Source: Salinisphaera orenii subsp. halophila YIM 95161
GTDB taxonomy: Bacteria > Pseudomonadota > Gammaproteobacteria > Nevskiales > Salinisphaeraceae
Length of the DNA stretch: 54,949 bases
Direction of reading: 5' to 3'
NCBI RefSeq assembly: GCF_003732545.1
Contig: NZ_AYKF01000068.1
Coordinates: 1 to 54,949, forward strand
Shown here in pieces: positions 38,054 through 47,533 of this stretch (position 1 is the first letter of the stretch; each line of letters begins with the position of its first letter). The notes beneath the pieces were generated by a model. That model was not told the origin of the DNA, ran no database searches, and was given only the letters and a program-made list of their open reading frames with translations. Made by a program: the position numbers and the translations under genes.

Positions 38054-39415
38054 TCAGGCCGCGTCATCCGGATCACCCTGGTAGTGATGCTTTTCGGCAA
38101 CCGGACGCACCAGCAGGTTGCAGACCAGTCCCGCGGCCAGCAGCGCGACCATGACATAGAGCGTCGTGGTGTAGGCATCGGCGGGCGCGACGCCCGATTC
38201 GATGCGCCCCTCGCGCAGCTGGTTGAGCAGCACGGGGCCGACGACGCCGGCCGCGGACCAGGCCGTGAGCAGCCGGCCGTGAATGGCCCCGACGTGCATC
38301 GTGCCGAAGATGTCCCGCAGGTAGGCGGGCACGGTCGCGAAGCCGCCGCCGTACATGGACACGATGATGCAGGCGGCGAGCACGAACAGCACGATGTTGC
38401 CGGCCGCCGCCACGTTGGGCACCAGCGCATAGAGCGCCATCCCAATCACGAAGAAACAGATGTAGGTCATCTTGCGGCCGATGTAATCGGACAGCGACGC
38501 CCAGAAGAAACGCCCGGCCATGTTGAAGATCGACAGCACGCCCACGAAGCCGGCCGCCGCGGCCGAACTCACGCCGACCATCTCCTGGGCCATGGGCGAG
38601 GCCTGCTCCAGCAGCGCGATGCCGGCGGTGACGTTGAGAAACAGCACCAGCCAGATCAGATAGAACTGCGGGGTGCGCATGGACTGGCTCACGTGCACGT
38701 GGTGGCGCGTGATCATGCGGCTCTGCTGGCCCTGGGCCTCCGGATCGAAGCCCGCCGGCTTCCAGCCCTCGGCCGGTATGCGCACGATCAGCGCGCCGAT
38801 CATCATGAACAGAAAGTAGATCACGCCCATGGCCACGAACGTCGAGCCGACGCCGACCGACTCGGGCCCGTCGAAGAAGGCCATGAGCGAGGTGGCCAGC
38901 GGCGAGCCGATCATCGCACCGCCGCCGAAGCCCATGATCGCCATGCCGGTCGCCAGCCCCGGGCGGTCGGGAAACCACTTGATGAGCGTGGAGACCGGCG
39001 AGATGTAGCCGATGCCCAGACCGATGCCGCCGAGTACGCCGTAGCCCAGATAGATCAGCCAGATCTGATGCGTCCAGACGCCGAAGGCCGAAATGATGAA
39101 GCCGCCGCCGAAGCAGCACGCGGCCAGCGCCATCGCCTTGCGCGGCCCGACGCGCTCGAGCCACTGCCCGCCGAAGGCCGCGGCCAGCCCCAGCACGGCG
39201 ATCGCCAGCGAGAAGATCCAAGCCAGCGTCGGCTGCGACCAGTCCGCCGCCGCCGATTCGCTCACGCCGACGACACGCGTCAGCGGCAGCTTGAACACGG
39301 AGAACGCGTACACCTGGCCGATGCACAGGTGAATGCACAGTGCCGCGGGCGGCACCATCCAGCGATTGAAGCCGGGCTTGGCGACGATGCTGGACTTGTC
39401 GAAGAATCCGGCCAT
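38054..39415 (-). CDS. OFA family MFS transporter (oxalate/formate antiporter type)
   Basis: A 453-residue major facilitator with twelve helices. OFA features: IHLCIGQVYAFSVFK in helix 1, GPRKAMALAACCFGGGF (A-motif region), GIGYISPVSTLIKWFPDRPGLATGMAIMGFGGGA and RFFWASLSDYIGRK. The family includes OxlT, which swaps oxalate for formate, and several monocarboxylate carriers. Position between moeA and the oxidoreductase gene suggests it moves the substrate or product of that enzyme. A GGGGGAAATC site precedes the ATG. An 11-bp-spaced direct repeat lies upstream. Confidence 0.9.
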   Translation of the reverse strand: MAGFFDKSSIVAKPGFNRWMVPPAALCIHLCIGQVYAFSVFKLPLTRVVGVSESAAADWSQPTLAWIFSLAIAVLGLAAAFGGQWLERVGPRKAMALAACCFGGGFIISAFGVWTHQIWLIYLGYGVLGGIGLGIGYISPVSTLIKWFPDRPGLATGMAIMGFGGGAMIGSPLATSLMAFFDGPESVGVGSTFVAMGVIYFLFMMIGALIVRIPAEGWKPAGFDPEAQGQQSRMITRHHVHVSQSMRTPQFYLIWLVLFLNVTAGIALLEQASPMAQEMVGVSSAAAAGFVGVLSIFNMAGRFFWASLSDYIGRKMTYICFFVIGMALYALVPNVAAAGNIVLFVLAACIIVSMYGGGFATVPAYLRDIFGTMHVGAIHGRLLTAWSAAGVVGPVLLNQLREGRIESGVAPADAYTTTLYVMVALLAAGLVCNLLVRPVAEKHHYQGDPDDAA

Positions 39416-39481
39416 GATTTCCCCCGGTGGTCAGTGGGCGCGGCAAACGATTGCGCGCGACCGAAGCCTACCACTCAGACT

Positions 39482-39499
39482 GCATGTAGCGCGCATGTA
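39482..39499. promoter_or_regulatory. Direct repeat upstream of the OFA transporter gene
   Basis: GCATGTA occurs at 39482-39488 and 39493-39499, 11 bases apart (one helical turn), 67-84 bases before the transporter start. This is the arrangement of many activator sites. No regulator gene is adjacent, so this is only suggestive. Confidence 0.35.
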
Positions 39500-39543
39500 T
39501 CGCACGAAAGTCTAACCCCGCCGTGCAACCCGAGACCGGCCGC

Positions 39544-40794
39544 TCAGGCGATCGGCGGCGCCGGCTGGCCCCAGACCGGCTGCGCCATCGGCTCGACCGT
39601 GACCGGCGTGCCGGCCGCGACGTCGCCGCAGTCCGCCGGCAGCACGATGAAGCAGTCCGCGCGGCTCATCGAACGCATCACGCCCGAGCCCTGATGATCG
39701 ACGGCCACCACCTCGGAGGCCGCGCCGTCGAAGGCCATGCAGCCGCGCAGGTAGTGCTCGCGGCCGGGTTTCTTGCGCAGATCCGTGCGGGTGGGCAGCG
39801 TGAAGCGCACCGGCGCCGCGGGGGTGCCGCCGGCCAGGCGCACCAGCGCCGGCCGCACCAGCTGGACGAAGGTCACCGCGGTCGACACCGGGTTGCCAGG
39901 CAGGCCGAAAAAGCGCGCGTCACCGAGCGTGCCGAAGGCGAGCGGCTTGCCCGGCTTGATCGCCACGCGCCAGAAGTCGACGCTGCCGCGGTCGGCGAGC
40001 ACGTCCAGGACGAAATCGGCCGCGCCCACCGAGACTCCGCCGCTGGTGACCACCGCATCCGCCGTCATCGCCCGGTCGAACGCCGCAGCCAGCGCCGCGC
40101 GCGAATCGCCGACCACGCCCAGATCGACGCCCTCCATGCCGAGCTCGGCCAGCACCGCGGCGAGACCGTGACGATTGCTGTCGTAGATCTCGCCCGGCGC
40201 CAGCGGCCCGTCGATCGGGCGCAGCTCGTCACCGGTGGAGAAAAACGCCACCCGCGGCCGGCGATACACCGCCACCCGATGCGCGCCGACCGAGGCCAGC
40301 ACCGCGATATCGGCCGGCCGCAGATAGTGGCCGGGCCCGAGCACCGCCTCGCCGCGGGCCAGGTCCTCGCCGGCCGGGCGGATGTTGTCGCCACGCGCGG
40401 GCACACGCTCGATCACGACATCGTCGCCCTCCGTGCGCGTGTTCTCCTGCATCACCACCGTATCCACGCCCGCGGGCACGACCGCCCCGGTCATGATGCG
40501 TACGCACTCGCCCGCGCCCACGCGCGCGGGGAAGGGATGACCCGCCAGGACCTCGCCGACCACCCGCAGACGCGCGCCGTCGGCCGGCGCTTGCGCGGCG
40601 GCGAAGCCGAAGCCGTCCATCGAGGCATTGTCGGCCCCCGGCACGTCCACGCCTGCGGTCACGGTCTCGGCGAGCACGCGGTGCAGCGCCTCGGGCAGCG
40701 CCAGCGTCTGCGTGTCGGTGATCGGCGAGATGGCGGCCACGATGCGTGCCCGTGCCTCGGCCAGCGGCATCGGGCCGTTTCGGGACTCGGCCAT
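39544..40794 (-). CDS. moeA: Molybdopterin molybdenumtransferase MoeA
   Basis: A 416-residue enzyme that inserts molybdate into adenylylated molybdopterin. Family marks: ADNASMDGFGFA near residue 55, CVRIMTGAVVPAGVDTVVMQE, RPAGEDLARGEAVL, FSTGDEL, YDSNRHGL and VTSGGVSVGAADFV, then LPGNPVSTAVTFVQLVRP. It lies 35 bases after mobA and 128 bases before the OFA gene, all on the minus strand. It provides the cofactor for the oxidoreductase at 34.7-37.7 kb. Length is normal. Confidence 0.95.
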   Translation of the reverse strand: MAESRNGPMPLAEARARIVAAISPITDTQTLALPEALHRVLAETVTAGVDVPGADNASMDGFGFAAAQAPADGARLRVVGEVLAGHPFPARVGAGECVRIMTGAVVPAGVDTVVMQENTRTEGDDVVIERVPARGDNIRPAGEDLARGEAVLGPGHYLRPADIAVLASVGAHRVAVYRRPRVAFFSTGDELRPIDGPLAPGEIYDSNRHGLAAVLAELGMEGVDLGVVGDSRAALAAAFDRAMTADAVVTSGGVSVGAADFVLDVLADRGSVDFWRVAIKPGKPLAFGTLGDARFFGLPGNPVSTAVTFVQLVRPALVRLAGGTPAAPVRFTLPTRTDLRKKPGREHYLRGCMAFDGAASEVVAVDHQGSGVMRSMSRADCFIVLPADCGDVAAGTPVTVEPMAQPVWGQPAPPIA

Positions 40795-40829
40795 GATCGA
40801 CTCCTAAATGGGGTGGGCGGATGGCCACA

Positions 40830-41417
40830 CTACAGCCGCGCGGCGATCGCGCGGGCATCGGCCTCGGCGTTGACGTTGGCGAAGGCGTCGCAGTCGGGCC
40901 AGGCGACCGACACGCATGTCAGCCGCCGATGCCAGGCGTGGACCGCCCGTACGCCGTCGGCGCGCGCGGCTTCGAGATCCGCCAGCAGCGCGCGACGCAG
41001 CAGGGCGTGCAGCGGCTGTGTCCGCCCCGCGCAGCTCGCCACGGCCAGGTCGGCCGAGGCATGCAGCGCCTCACCCAGCCGTGGCGCCAGGTCCAGCGGC
41101 AGCGCCGGCGTGTCGACCGGCACGATCAGCACGTACGGCGTGGCGGCCGCGTGCAGCAACGCCGCGATCCCGGCCAGCGGGCCATCGAAATCGGTGCGGT
41201 CGTCGGGAACCACGCGATGCCCGAGCGCCCGATAGCGGGCCAGGCTGCGGTTGGCGCTGATCACCGCCGCGGCGCACTGGGGCGCCACCCGCGCCAGCGT
41301 GCGCGTGATCAGCGGTTGTCCGTCGAGCCGGTACCAGCCTTTATCGACCCCGCCCAGCCGCCGGCCCCGGCCGCCGGCGAGCACGCCGGCCGTGATGCGA
41401 TCGCGGGCGATGTTCAT
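40830..41417 (-). CDS. mobA: Molybdenum cofactor guanylyltransferase MobA
   Basis: A 195-residue nucleotidyltransferase that attaches GMP to Mo-molybdopterin to make the bisPGD form used by the Fdh-type enzyme downstream. The GTP loop is AGVLAGGRGRRLGGVDKG, followed by PQCAAAVISANRS, DDRTDFDGPLAGI and VPVDTPALP. It is the first gene of the minus-strand block mobA-moeA-OFA-peptide-fdhA-DUF1641. The ATG at 41417 gives the family N-terminus; the longer in-frame reading is an artefact. Confidence 0.92.
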   Translation of the reverse strand: MNIARDRITAGVLAGGRGRRLGGVDKGWYRLDGQPLITRTLARVAPQCAAAVISANRSLARYRALGHRVVPDDRTDFDGPLAGIAALLHAAATPYVLIVPVDTPALPLDLAPRLGEALHASADLAVASCAGRTQPLHALLRRALLADLEAARADGVRAVHAWHRRLTCVSVAWPDCDAFANVNAEADARAIAARL

Positions 41418-41653
41418 GGCCCATATCCTGACGCCGACACGCCCTCTCGACAACGCGGCCGACCGATCGGCACATAGGGCGCCGGCACGGCACGGCACGG
41501 CCACGGGCCCGTCGCCGCATCGTTGCCTACGCAGACGCGGTCGTGACGCGGCGCGCGCATCCGGTCACCACCCCACAACGCCATCCGCAGCGCGTAAGCC
41601 GGCGGTCAGGCGCGCGCGCTACCATGCCGTCACAGCCTTCGATCAGAGCCGCC

Positions 41654-42409
41654 ATGCGACGCCGACTCGTCACTCTTCTCGCCACCGGCGCATTGTTCGC
41701 CACGGCCGCGGCCGGCGCCCAGGATCTGGGCGATCGCTTCAAGGCCTTCGTCGACCAGGTCAACGGCGACGACAGCACGAGCGCGGCTCGCCAGCTGCCG
41801 GAGAGCGAGGTCGTCTCCGGCCTAAAGGCCGCCCTCGCCGACGGCGCCTCGGCGGCGGTTACGCAGCTGGGCCGCAGCGACGGATTCTGGGGCGACGAGG
41901 CCCGCCGCATCGCGCTGCCCGGCTGGATGGACAGCGCCGCGGGCATGCTGCGCCAGGCCGGCTACGGCGAGCGGCTCGACGGCCTGCAACTCCACATGAA
42001 CCGGGCGGCCGAACAGGCCACCGCGGAGGCCGGACCGATTCTGCGCGAGACGATCAACGCCATGAGCGTGGCCGACGCCTTTGCCGTGCTCCGCGGCTCG
42101 GACACCGCAGCGACCGAATATCTGCGCGACCACGCCGGCGAGACGCTGGCCGACAAGTTCGAGCCGATCGTGGCCCGGACCACGGCCCAGTCCCACGCCG
42201 CCTCCGCCTACCGCGCGCTGACCTCGCGCGCCAAGCCGATGCTGTCGTTCGTACCCGGGATGGACCTGAATCTCGACGACTATGTCACCCGGCAGGCGCT
42301 GGACGGTCTGTTCGCCGTGATCGGGAAGCAGGAGCGCGCGATTCGCGAGAACCCCGCCGAGCGCGGCACGGCCCTGCTGGAGAAGGTCTTCTCGGCCACC
42401 TCCAGCTGA
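41654..42409 (+). CDS. Exported DUF4197 protein
   Basis: A 251-residue protein with a signal peptide (MRRRLVTLLATGALFATAAA, cleavage near GAQ). A DUF4197 domain fills the rest: EVVSGLKAALADGASAAVTQL, LPGWMDSAAGMLRQAGYG, LHMNRAAEQATAEAGPI and VTRQALDGLFAVIGKQE at the C-terminus. The family is common in proteobacteria, periplasmic, all-helical and of unknown function. In-frame ATGs at 41543 and 41624 are less likely because they would bury the signal peptide. No linked gene suggests a role. Confidence 0.85.
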   Translation: MRRRLVTLLATGALFATAAAGAQDLGDRFKAFVDQVNGDDSTSAARQLPESEVVSGLKAALADGASAAVTQLGRSDGFWGDEARRIALPGWMDSAAGMLRQAGYGERLDGLQLHMNRAAEQATAEAGPILRETINAMSVADAFAVLRGSDTAATEYLRDHAGETLADKFEPIVARTTAQSHAASAYRALTSRAKPMLSFVPGMDLNLDDYVTRQALDGLFAVIGKQERAIRENPAERGTALLEKVFSATSS

Positions 42410-42487
42410 CCGCGAGACCGGCGACGCGACCACGGTCGTCGGCCCACCCGACGACGGCGCGACCGTCGATTTCGCAGGCGCCGACGC

Positions 42488-43123
42488 TCAGGCGGTGAAG
42501 CGCTGGCGCCTCGGGGCGAGGCGTTCCAGAAAGGCCTGCTGGTCGGCCAGGATCCGTCGATTGGCGAGGATGAGCCATTCCGCGAGATTGGGCTCGTAGG
42601 GCAGCGCCAGCAGCGACATGCCGGCCTGCTCGGGCGTGCGGTCGTCCTTGTAGCGGTTGCAGGCCTCGCAGGTGGACACGACGTTGGTCCATTCGTGCAC
42701 CCCGCCCTTCGAGCGCGGCACGACGTGCTCGATCTGCATCTGGCTGAAGCCGAGGCGGGTGCCGCAGTACAGACAGAGCCCGCCGTCGCGGTGATAGAGC
42801 TCGCGCCGGGTCAGGGCCGGGACCAGATTGCGGGCGAAGCGATGCGAGCGGTCGCGCACCGCGATGATGGAATCGATCGCCAGCTCGCTGCGGATGCCGG
42901 TCTCGCGCGACCGGCCGCCGCGCAGGCAGATCTTCTCGCTGCCGGCCTCCCAGGCGATCTTGTCGGTGAAGTAGAGACTCACCGCCTCCCGCCAATCCAC
43001 CCATTCCACGGGCAGGCCGCCGGCATCGAGCTTGAGTATGCGTGGAATCACGTCCACGGGATCATCCTCTTCGGTTGCCGCGTCGTCATTCTCGCGCGGG
43101 CATGTGACCGCGCCTTGACGCAT
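42488..43123 (-). CDS. HNH endonuclease family protein
   Basis: A 211-residue protein with an HNH zinc-binding nuclease fold at about residues 110-165: C117-x2-C120, H133 in QIEHVVPRSKGG, N147, and C152-x2-C155 followed by NRYKDDRTPE. The N-terminal half contains a WREAVSLYFTDKIAWE segment, typical of a widespread group of chromosomal HNH proteins that are not homing or phage terminase nucleases. Residues 11-24 are acidic. It diverges from the RND pump operon. The biological role of this HNH group is not settled; it may be in DNA repair or restriction. Confidence 0.83.
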   Translation of the reverse strand: MRQGAVTCPRENDDAATEEDDPVDVIPRILKLDAGGLPVEWVDWREAVSLYFTDKIAWEAGSEKICLRGGRSRETGIRSELAIDSIIAVRDRSHRFARNLVPALTRRELYHRDGGLCLYCGTRLGFSQMQIEHVVPRSKGGVHEWTNVVSTCEACNRYKDDRTPEQAGMSLLALPYEPNLAEWLILANRRILADQQAFLERLAPRRQRFTA

Positions 43124-43241
43124 GATCTGTTGTACCGGATATCCATCGCCTCGCGCAATCGCCCGGTGCGTAACGATTATTCGATACTACTTTAATCTAC
43201 ACTAGGCGGATGCGCTCCGCTCCGCCGAATCCCCCGTCCGG

Positions 43242-44435
43242 ATGACGACGCGTCGCCTGCTTGTCATCCTCGGCGTTGCCGCGCTCGTCGCCGCGGCGCT
43301 GTATTGGCGGTCGGCGCCCGAGCCGACCGAGGCCGCCGCGGCGACCCGGGAAGTGGCGGTCGAGATCACGCCCGTCGAGCGCGCCGCGATCGACGATCTT
43401 CGCGAGTTCTCCGGCAGCCTCGAGGCCAGCGCCCGGCTGACGGTGGCCCCCAAGATCGCCGGCCAGATCGAGCGCGTGGCGGTGGATATCGGCGACACGG
43501 TCGCGCGCGGCGACCTGCTGGTCACCCTCGACGACGACGAATACCGCCAGGCGCTGGCCGAGGCCGAAGCCCAGCTGGAAGTCGCCCGGGCCGAGCTCGA
43601 CCGGGCCGAGAGCGACGCCGCCAACGCCCGGCGCACGCTGTCGCGGGTACGCTCGCTCAACGACAAGGGCATCGCCCCAGACGCCGAGCTCGACGACGCC
43701 GAGTCGCAGGCGGCCAACGCCCGCTCGGCGCTGTCGGTCGCGCGTGCCGGCATCGCCGAGGCCCGCGCCCGGGTCGAGACCGCGCGGGTGCGGCTCGGCT
43801 ACACCGAGATCGACGCCGACTGGCCCGGCGCGGACGACGAACGCGTGGTGGGCGAACGCAGCGTCGAGCCCGGGGACACGGTCGCGGCCAACACCTCGTT
43901 GCTCAGCGTGGTGTCGGTCACGCCGCTGACCGCCGTGATCCAGGTCCCGGAAGCGATCTACACCCGCCTGGCCGTGGGCCGGAGCGCGCGCCTGCGCGTG
44001 GCCGGTGCGGCCGAGGCCACCCACAACGCGGTGATCGAGCGCATCGCGCCGGTGTTCGATCCGGACACCCGGCGCGCCCGCGTGGAACTGTCGGTGGACA
44101 ACGAGGGCGGCCGGCTCGCGCCGGGCATGTTCGTGCGCATCGGTCTGGTCGCCGAGCACCTCGAGGCCGCGCCCGTGGTGCCGCGGGCCGCCCTGGTCGA
44201 ACGCGGCGGCGAAACCGGCGTGTTCCTCGTCGACGAGGCAGCCGGCGTAGCCCGCTTCCACGCGGTCGAGGTCGCCTTCCGCAACCGCGAGCGGGCCGCC
44301 ATCCGCAGCCCGGCCACGCTCGACGGCCAGGTCGTGACCCTGGGCCAGGCGCAGCTCGAGGACGGCATCGCGGTCGACTTCGACGCCGGCGACGCGGGCG
44401 GCGCCGACGCCGCGGAGCCGCCGGCCACGCCATGA
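43242..44435 (+). CDS. RND efflux periplasmic adaptor (membrane fusion protein)
   Basis: A 397-residue adaptor with an N-terminal membrane anchor (LLVILGVAALVAAALYW). A lipoyl/barrel-sandwich domain (SLEASARLTVAPKIAGQIERV), a coiled-coil hairpin (about residues 100-170, rich in Ala/Glu/Arg) and a beta-barrel domain follow. The end is rich in Asp and Ala. It links the inner-membrane pump with the outer-membrane channel. Its stop overlaps the pump ATG by four bases. The ATG has no clear ribosome-binding site. HNH endonuclease lies on the other side of the promoter gap. Confidence 0.9.
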   Translation: MTTRRLLVILGVAALVAAALYWRSAPEPTEAAAATREVAVEITPVERAAIDDLREFSGSLEASARLTVAPKIAGQIERVAVDIGDTVARGDLLVTLDDDEYRQALAEAEAQLEVARAELDRAESDAANARRTLSRVRSLNDKGIAPDAELDDAESQAANARSALSVARAGIAEARARVETARVRLGYTEIDADWPGADDERVVGERSVEPGDTVAANTSLLSVVSVTPLTAVIQVPEAIYTRLAVGRSARLRVAGAAEATHNAVIERIAPVFDPDTRRARVELSVDNEGGRLAPGMFVRIGLVAEHLEAAPVVPRAALVERGGETGVFLVDEAAGVARFHAVEVAFRNRERAAIRSPATLDGQVVTLGQAQLEDGIAVDFDAGDAGGADAAEPPATP

Positions 44436-47400
44436 GATCGCTGCCGGCGTTCGCGGTCGCCCGGCCGATCACCACCTGCATGGTCATGGCGATCGCGCTG
44501 CTGCTCGGCGGCGTGGCCCTGATGCGGCTGCCGGTGGACCTGCTGCCCGACATCGAGACCCCCACGCTGACGGTGTCGGTGGATTACGAGAACGCCGCCC
44601 CCGAGACCATGGAGGAACTGGTCACGCGGCCGGTCGAGCAGGCGGTGGCCGCCACCCCGGGGCTGGAGGAGATGGAGTCGACCTCGGTCGAGGGCACGGC
44701 CGACGTCACCCTGCGCTTCGGCTGGGGTGTGGACATCGACGCCGCCGCCAACGACGTCCGCGACCGGCTGTTCTCCGAACTCGACGACCTGCCCGACGAC
44801 GCCAGCCGGCCGCGGCTGCGCAAGTTCGACACCGCCGATCTGCCGGTCATGGGGCTGGGCCTGGCCAGCACCATCGATCCCATCGAGCTGCGCCGGCTGA
44901 TCGACAACCAGCTGTCCTATCGACTGCAGCAGATCCAGGGCGTGGCCGCGGTCGAGATCTGGGGCGAACCGGAGCGCGAGATTCAGGTGAATCTGGATTT
45001 CGACCGGGTGCGCGCGCTGGATCTGTCGCTGACCGACATCCGCGACACGCTCGCCGCGGCCAACCGCAACCTGCCCGCGGGCTCGATCGAGATCGGCAAC
45101 CAGGAACTGGTGCTGCGCACACCGGGGCGCTTCAGCGACCTCGACGATCTGCGCAGCGCGGTGGTGCTCATGCGCGAGGACACGCCGATCACGCTCGGCG
45201 ACATCGCCACCGTGGTCGACACCCAGCAGCGCGAGGAACGCCTGATCCGCATCAACGGCGAGCGCGGGGTGCGCATGGGCGTGCGCAAGCAGTCGGGGGC
45301 CAACACGGTCGAGGTCGCGCGCCGGCTCACTGACGAGATCGCCGAGCTCAACCGCGAGTTCCCCCAGGTCCGAATCAGCGCCTATTTCAACACCGCGGAC
45401 TACATCAATCGTTCGATCGCCAACGTCTCGCGGGCGCTGATCTACGGCAGCGTGCTGGCGTTCGTGGTGCTGCTGGTCTTCCTCGGCCATCTGCGCGCCG
45501 CGCTGGCGGTTTCGCTGGCCATCCCCGTGTCGCTGATCGCCACCTTCGGACTCATGTACGGCGCCGGCTACACCCTGAATCTGATGACCCTCGGCGGACT
45601 GGCGCTGGGCGTGGGCATGATGGTCGACTCGGCGATCGTGGTGCTCGAAAACATCCAGCGACGACGCAGCGAGTTCGGCGAGGATCCGCTCGCCTCGGCC
45701 GTGGCGGGCACCGACGAAGTCGCCGGGGCGATCATCGCCAGCACGCTGACCACGCTCGCGATCTTCATCCCCATGCTGTTCGCGCGCGAGCTCTCGGGCC
45801 AGCTGTTCCAGACGCTCGCGGTGGTGGTGGCCTTCGCGCTGGCCTGCTCGCTGGCGGTCGCGCTGACGCTCATGCCGATGCTCACCGCGCGTGTGGTCGG
45901 GGTCGCGCAGCCGCCGCGCTCGCGCGCCGTCCAGTCGCTGTTCGCCCGCGCCGGCCGTCTCTACGATCGCCTTCACCACGGCTACCGGCGCGCGCTCGAC
46001 GCCGCGCTGGTCGCACCGCGGCGGGTGCTCCTCGTGGCCGTTCTCGCCAGCCTCGCCGCGCTCGCCGGCTTCGGCCAGCTCGGCACCGAATTCATGCCCG
46101 CCTCGGACGAGGGCGAGGTCCGCGTCGATCTGGAGATGCCGCCGGGCACCCGTCTGGACGTCATGGACGCCCAGACCCGCAAGGCCGAGGCGATCGTGCG
46201 CGCGCGGGTGCCGGAGGCGCTGTCGGTGGTCACGAGCGTGGGCAGCGGCGGCTATCGCGCCGACGCCGGCGCCGAGGCCGACATCCGCATCGAACTGCCG
46301 CCGACGGCCGCGCGCGAGCGTTCCAGCGCCGACGTCGCCGCCGACCTGCGGGCCGCGATCGGCACCCTGCCCGACACCGAGGTGCGCGTGCGGGTGCGCC
46401 AGCCGTTCTTCTTCCGCATGCTGGATTTCGGCGGCGAGGACGAGAGCGTGCAGGTGGAGGTGCGCGGCTACGACTTCGACGTGCTCGAACGGCTGTCGGG
46501 CCGGCTGCAGACCGAGATCGCCGGCATCGACGGCATCACCGACGTGCGCGCCTCGCGCACCGGTGGCGCGCCCCAGCGCGACATCATCATCGACCGCGAT
46601 GCCGCTGCCGACCGCGGCGTGACGGTCGAAGCGATCGGCGAGACGGTCGAGACCGCGATCGCCGGCACCAACGCCGGCTATTATCTCGACGACGGCGACG
46701 AGGTGCGCGTGCGGGTGCAGTTAAACGACCCGATGCAGGTCGCCCCGGAGCAGATCCTCGATCTGCCGGTGCCGGTCAGCGGCTCGGGCCGCGACGGCGC
46801 GCGCGTGCGACTGGGCGACGTCGCGACGATCGTCGAGGCCGTCGGCCCGATCGTGATCGAGCGCCAGAACCAGCAGCGCCTGGTCTCGGTCTATGCCAAC
46901 GTGGCCGATCGTGATCTCGGCTCGGTGGTCGCCGACGTGCAGGCCGCCCTCGACGACATCGCGCTGCCGGCCAACTACGACATGCAGCTGGTGGGCGAAT
47001 ACGAGGAACAGGTGGAGGCGTTCCGCGAGCTGGGCATCAACGTCGCGCTCGCCCTGCTGCTGGTGTACATGGTGATGGCCTGTCTCTACGAATCCCTGAT
47101 CGATCCGCTGATCGTGATGACCACGGTGCCGCTGGCGCTGATCGGTGTGGTCGCCACGCTCGCCGCCACCGGGACCACGCTCAACTCGCAGTCGCTGCTG
47201 GGCTGTCTCATGCTCATCGGCATCGTCGTCAACAACGCGATTCTCATCGTCGATCAGGCCAACGCCCTGCAGCGCGACGGACTCGCCGCGCTGGCCGCGG
47301 TGCGCGAAGCCGGACGGCGGCGCCTGCGCCCAATCCTGATGACCGCGGCCACGACGGTGTTCGCGCTGGTACCGCTGGCCATCGGCGCGGGCGAGGGCTC

Positions 47401-47533
47401 GGAATCGCAGGCGCCGCTGGCGCGGGCGGTGATCGGCGGCATGACCACGGCCACGCTGATCACGCTGATCGTCATCCCCGTGGTCTATGCCGGCGTGCAT
47501 CGCGCCTGGCCGCCGCGCGGACACGCGGCATGA
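44432..47533 (+). CDS. RND efflux transporter permease (HAE1-like)
   Basis: A 1033-residue inner-membrane pump with twelve helices and two large periplasmic loops. N-terminal helix [20 protein letters not shown] is followed by [19 protein letters not shown], then [20 protein letters not shown] in helix 4 with the proton-relay Asp. The C-terminal half repeats this with [13 protein letters not shown]. Drugs or other toxic compounds are the likely cargo; the exact cargo cannot be inferred. The N-terminus was taken at 44432, where it overlaps the adaptor stop; a much longer open frame upstream reads the adaptor in a wrong phase. The overlap with the TolC-like gene is again four bases. Confidence 0.93.
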   Translation: MRSLPAFAVARPITTCMVMAIALLLGGVALMRLPVDLLPDIETPTLTVSVDYENAAPETMEELVTRPVEQAVAATPGLEEMESTSVEGTADVTLRFGWGVDIDAAANDVRDRLFSELDDLPDDASRPRLRKFDTADLPVMGLGLASTIDPIELRRLIDNQLSYRLQQIQGVAAVEIWGEPEREIQVNLDFDRVRALDLSLTDIRDTLAAANRNLPAGSIEIGNQELVLRTPGRFSDLDDLRSAVVLMREDTPITLGDIATVVDTQQREERLIRINGERGVRMGVRKQSGANTVEVARRLTDEIAELNREFPQVRISAYFNTADYINRSIANVSRALIYGSVLAFVVLLVFLGHLRAALAVSLAIPVSLIATFGLMYGAGYTLNLMTLGGLALGVGMMVDSAIVVLENIQRRRSEFGEDPLASAVAGTDEVAGAIIASTLTTLAIFIPMLFARELSGQLFQTLAVVVAFALACSLAVALTLMPMLTARVVGVAQPPRSRAVQSLFARAGRLYDRLHHGYRRALDAALVAPRRVLLVAVLASLAALAGFGQLGTEFMPASDEGEVRVDLEMPPGTRLDVMDAQTRKAEAIVRARVPEALSVVTSVGSGGYRADAGAEADIRIELPPTAARERSSADVAADLRAAIGTLPDTEVRVRVRQPFFFRMLDFGGEDESVQVEVRGYDFDVLERLSGRLQTEIAGIDGITDVRASRTGGAPQRDIIIDRDAAADRGVTVEAIGETVETAIAGTNAGYYLDDGDEVRVRVQLNDPMQVAPEQILDLPVPVSGSGRDGARVRLGDVATIVEAVGPIVIERQNQQRLVSVYANVADRDLGSVVADVQAALDDIALPANYDMQLVGEYEEQVEAFRELGINVALALLLVYMVMACLYESLIDPLIVMTTVPLALIGVVATLAATGTTLNSQSLLGCLMLIGIVVNNAILIVDQANALQRDGLAALAAVREAGRRRLRPILMTAATTVFALVPLAIGAGEGSESQAPLARAVIGGMTTATLITLIVIPVVYAGVHRAWPPRGHAA

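Noticed and set aside
43185-43202. Second Fur box before the RND operon
   Set aside because: The AT-rich AACGATTATTCGAT stretch has only partial similarity and no iron-related gene follows.
43304-47533. Apparent 1409-codon RND permease
   Set aside because: The first 376 codons read the adaptor gene in the wrong phase; the real start at 44432 overlaps the adaptor stop by four bases.
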